64,000 bases of DNA, taken from assembly GCA_934047225.1 (NCBI GenBank), contig OW204005.1, positions 19,724,396 to 19,788,395 on the forward strand, in the 5' to 3' direction. Shown in pieces: positions 63,588-64,000 of this stretch. The stretch is from Ypsolopha sequella. Lineage: Eukaryota > Arthropoda > Insecta > Lepidoptera > Ypsolophidae. Position 1 is the stretch's first letter. Each line of letters opens with the position of its first letter. A program made the position numbers and the translations under genes. Below the pieces are notes generated by a model. That model did no database searches and was not told the origin of the DNA. It worked only from the letters and a program-made list of their open reading frames with translations.

Positions 63588-64000
63588 TTAAGGGGCTGCA
63601 CAATGCTAAAATTCAGTCCTACTCTAACGCTTTTATTTTTTAACTGTCTATCCTGCTCTAATCAGATGCCGCGCACGCAAAACTCTAGTTATTTTGAAAT
63701 CGCAGCTACATTAGGACATTAACTATAATTTCTCTATGTAATAAAGATGTATTTTTCTGAAAGTATCTCCGTGTGATGGTTTCATTTCAATCGGTTTTGA
63801 AATATGGAAACTGAATCGCTTTTTTCGTGAAACTCATGCTTTTTAAAAGTATTGCAATTAAAAGAATATTGAAAGTATGTCTATTTATAAAGTGTAATTA
63901 ATAATTGTCTTGAGTCAAAAAACACGCCATATTTTTCTCAAATTTTTACTATCTACATTGACGGAACTGAATCCAATACAAAACTGGTGTTTAGCATTGT
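63588..64000. mobile_element. TTAA element D, copy 2, cut by the window end
   Basis: TTAAGGGGCTGCACAATGCT at 63588. Similarity to 48972-49401 continues to TTTAGCATTGT at 64000, so only about 13 bp of the right TIR lie outside the window. Confidence 0.88.

Overview
Insect nuclear DNA, most likely from a moth or butterfly (Lepidoptera). The window is AT-rich, has no operon-like gene packing and no intact host gene that I can support. It is almost wall-to-wall transposable-element sequence of types familiar from lepidopteran genomes: TTAA-bounded MITEs, hAT, Tc1/mariner and pogo non-autonomous elements, Harbinger-like MITEs, Helitron-like repeats, tRNA-derived SINEs and 5'-truncated non-LTR retrotransposons. 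Species assignment is inference from repeat style only.

The one substantial coding unit is a pogo/Tigger-type DNA transposon at 52632-56162, with matching terminal inverted repeats and TA target duplications. Its transposase (HTH_psq + CENP-B/Tc5-type HTH + DDE_1 catalytic domain) lies in two overlapping frames, 53144-53839 and 53794-55590. The -1 frame change falls exactly on an A AAT TTC heptamer, so it is either a single-base lesion or a programmed frameshift. The element carries about a dozen copies of a TAATTGTAAA motif near its ends and a predicted 5'-UTR intron.

The rest is a stratigraphy of nested insertions. Labels used below: A, B, C = one superfamily of about 425-bp TTAA-bounded elements (about 13 full or partial copies); D = a separate 430-bp TTAA element; G and S = short elements inserted at CWG trinucleotides (Harbinger-like); H = element with 3-bp duplications; K = short retroposon with 11-12-bp duplications; F = dispersed repeat ending GGAACCCTAAAAA; J = RTE-like LINE tail; O = C-terminus of another LINE ORF2; E, I, L, M, N, P, T, X and others = dispersed repeats present two or more times here.

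Layout: 1-5.2 kb hairpin MITEs, SINE, hAT and a gutted Tc1 element; 5.2-5.9 kb a GC-rich palindromic island that is the only candidate for non-mobile coding sequence; 7.2-10.5 kb mariner stump, self-nested G and B-A tandem; 11-18 kb sparse decayed repeats; 18-24.3 kb hAT, SINE and deeply nested A/G/S/K/T elements; 26-28.8 kb LINE tails, SINE and a 41-bp minisatellite; 29-36.5 kb M/N/B/A and several hAT elements with clear 8-bp duplications; 37-49 kb hAT, Helitron-like, LINE and C/D elements; 50.6-52.3 kb I/H and an A element carrying a G; 52.6-56.2 kb pogo; 56-64 kb repeats, a LINE inserted in an older element, and a second D copy cut by the window end. Several insertions can be checked against uninterrupted copies of the same target elsewhere in the window.
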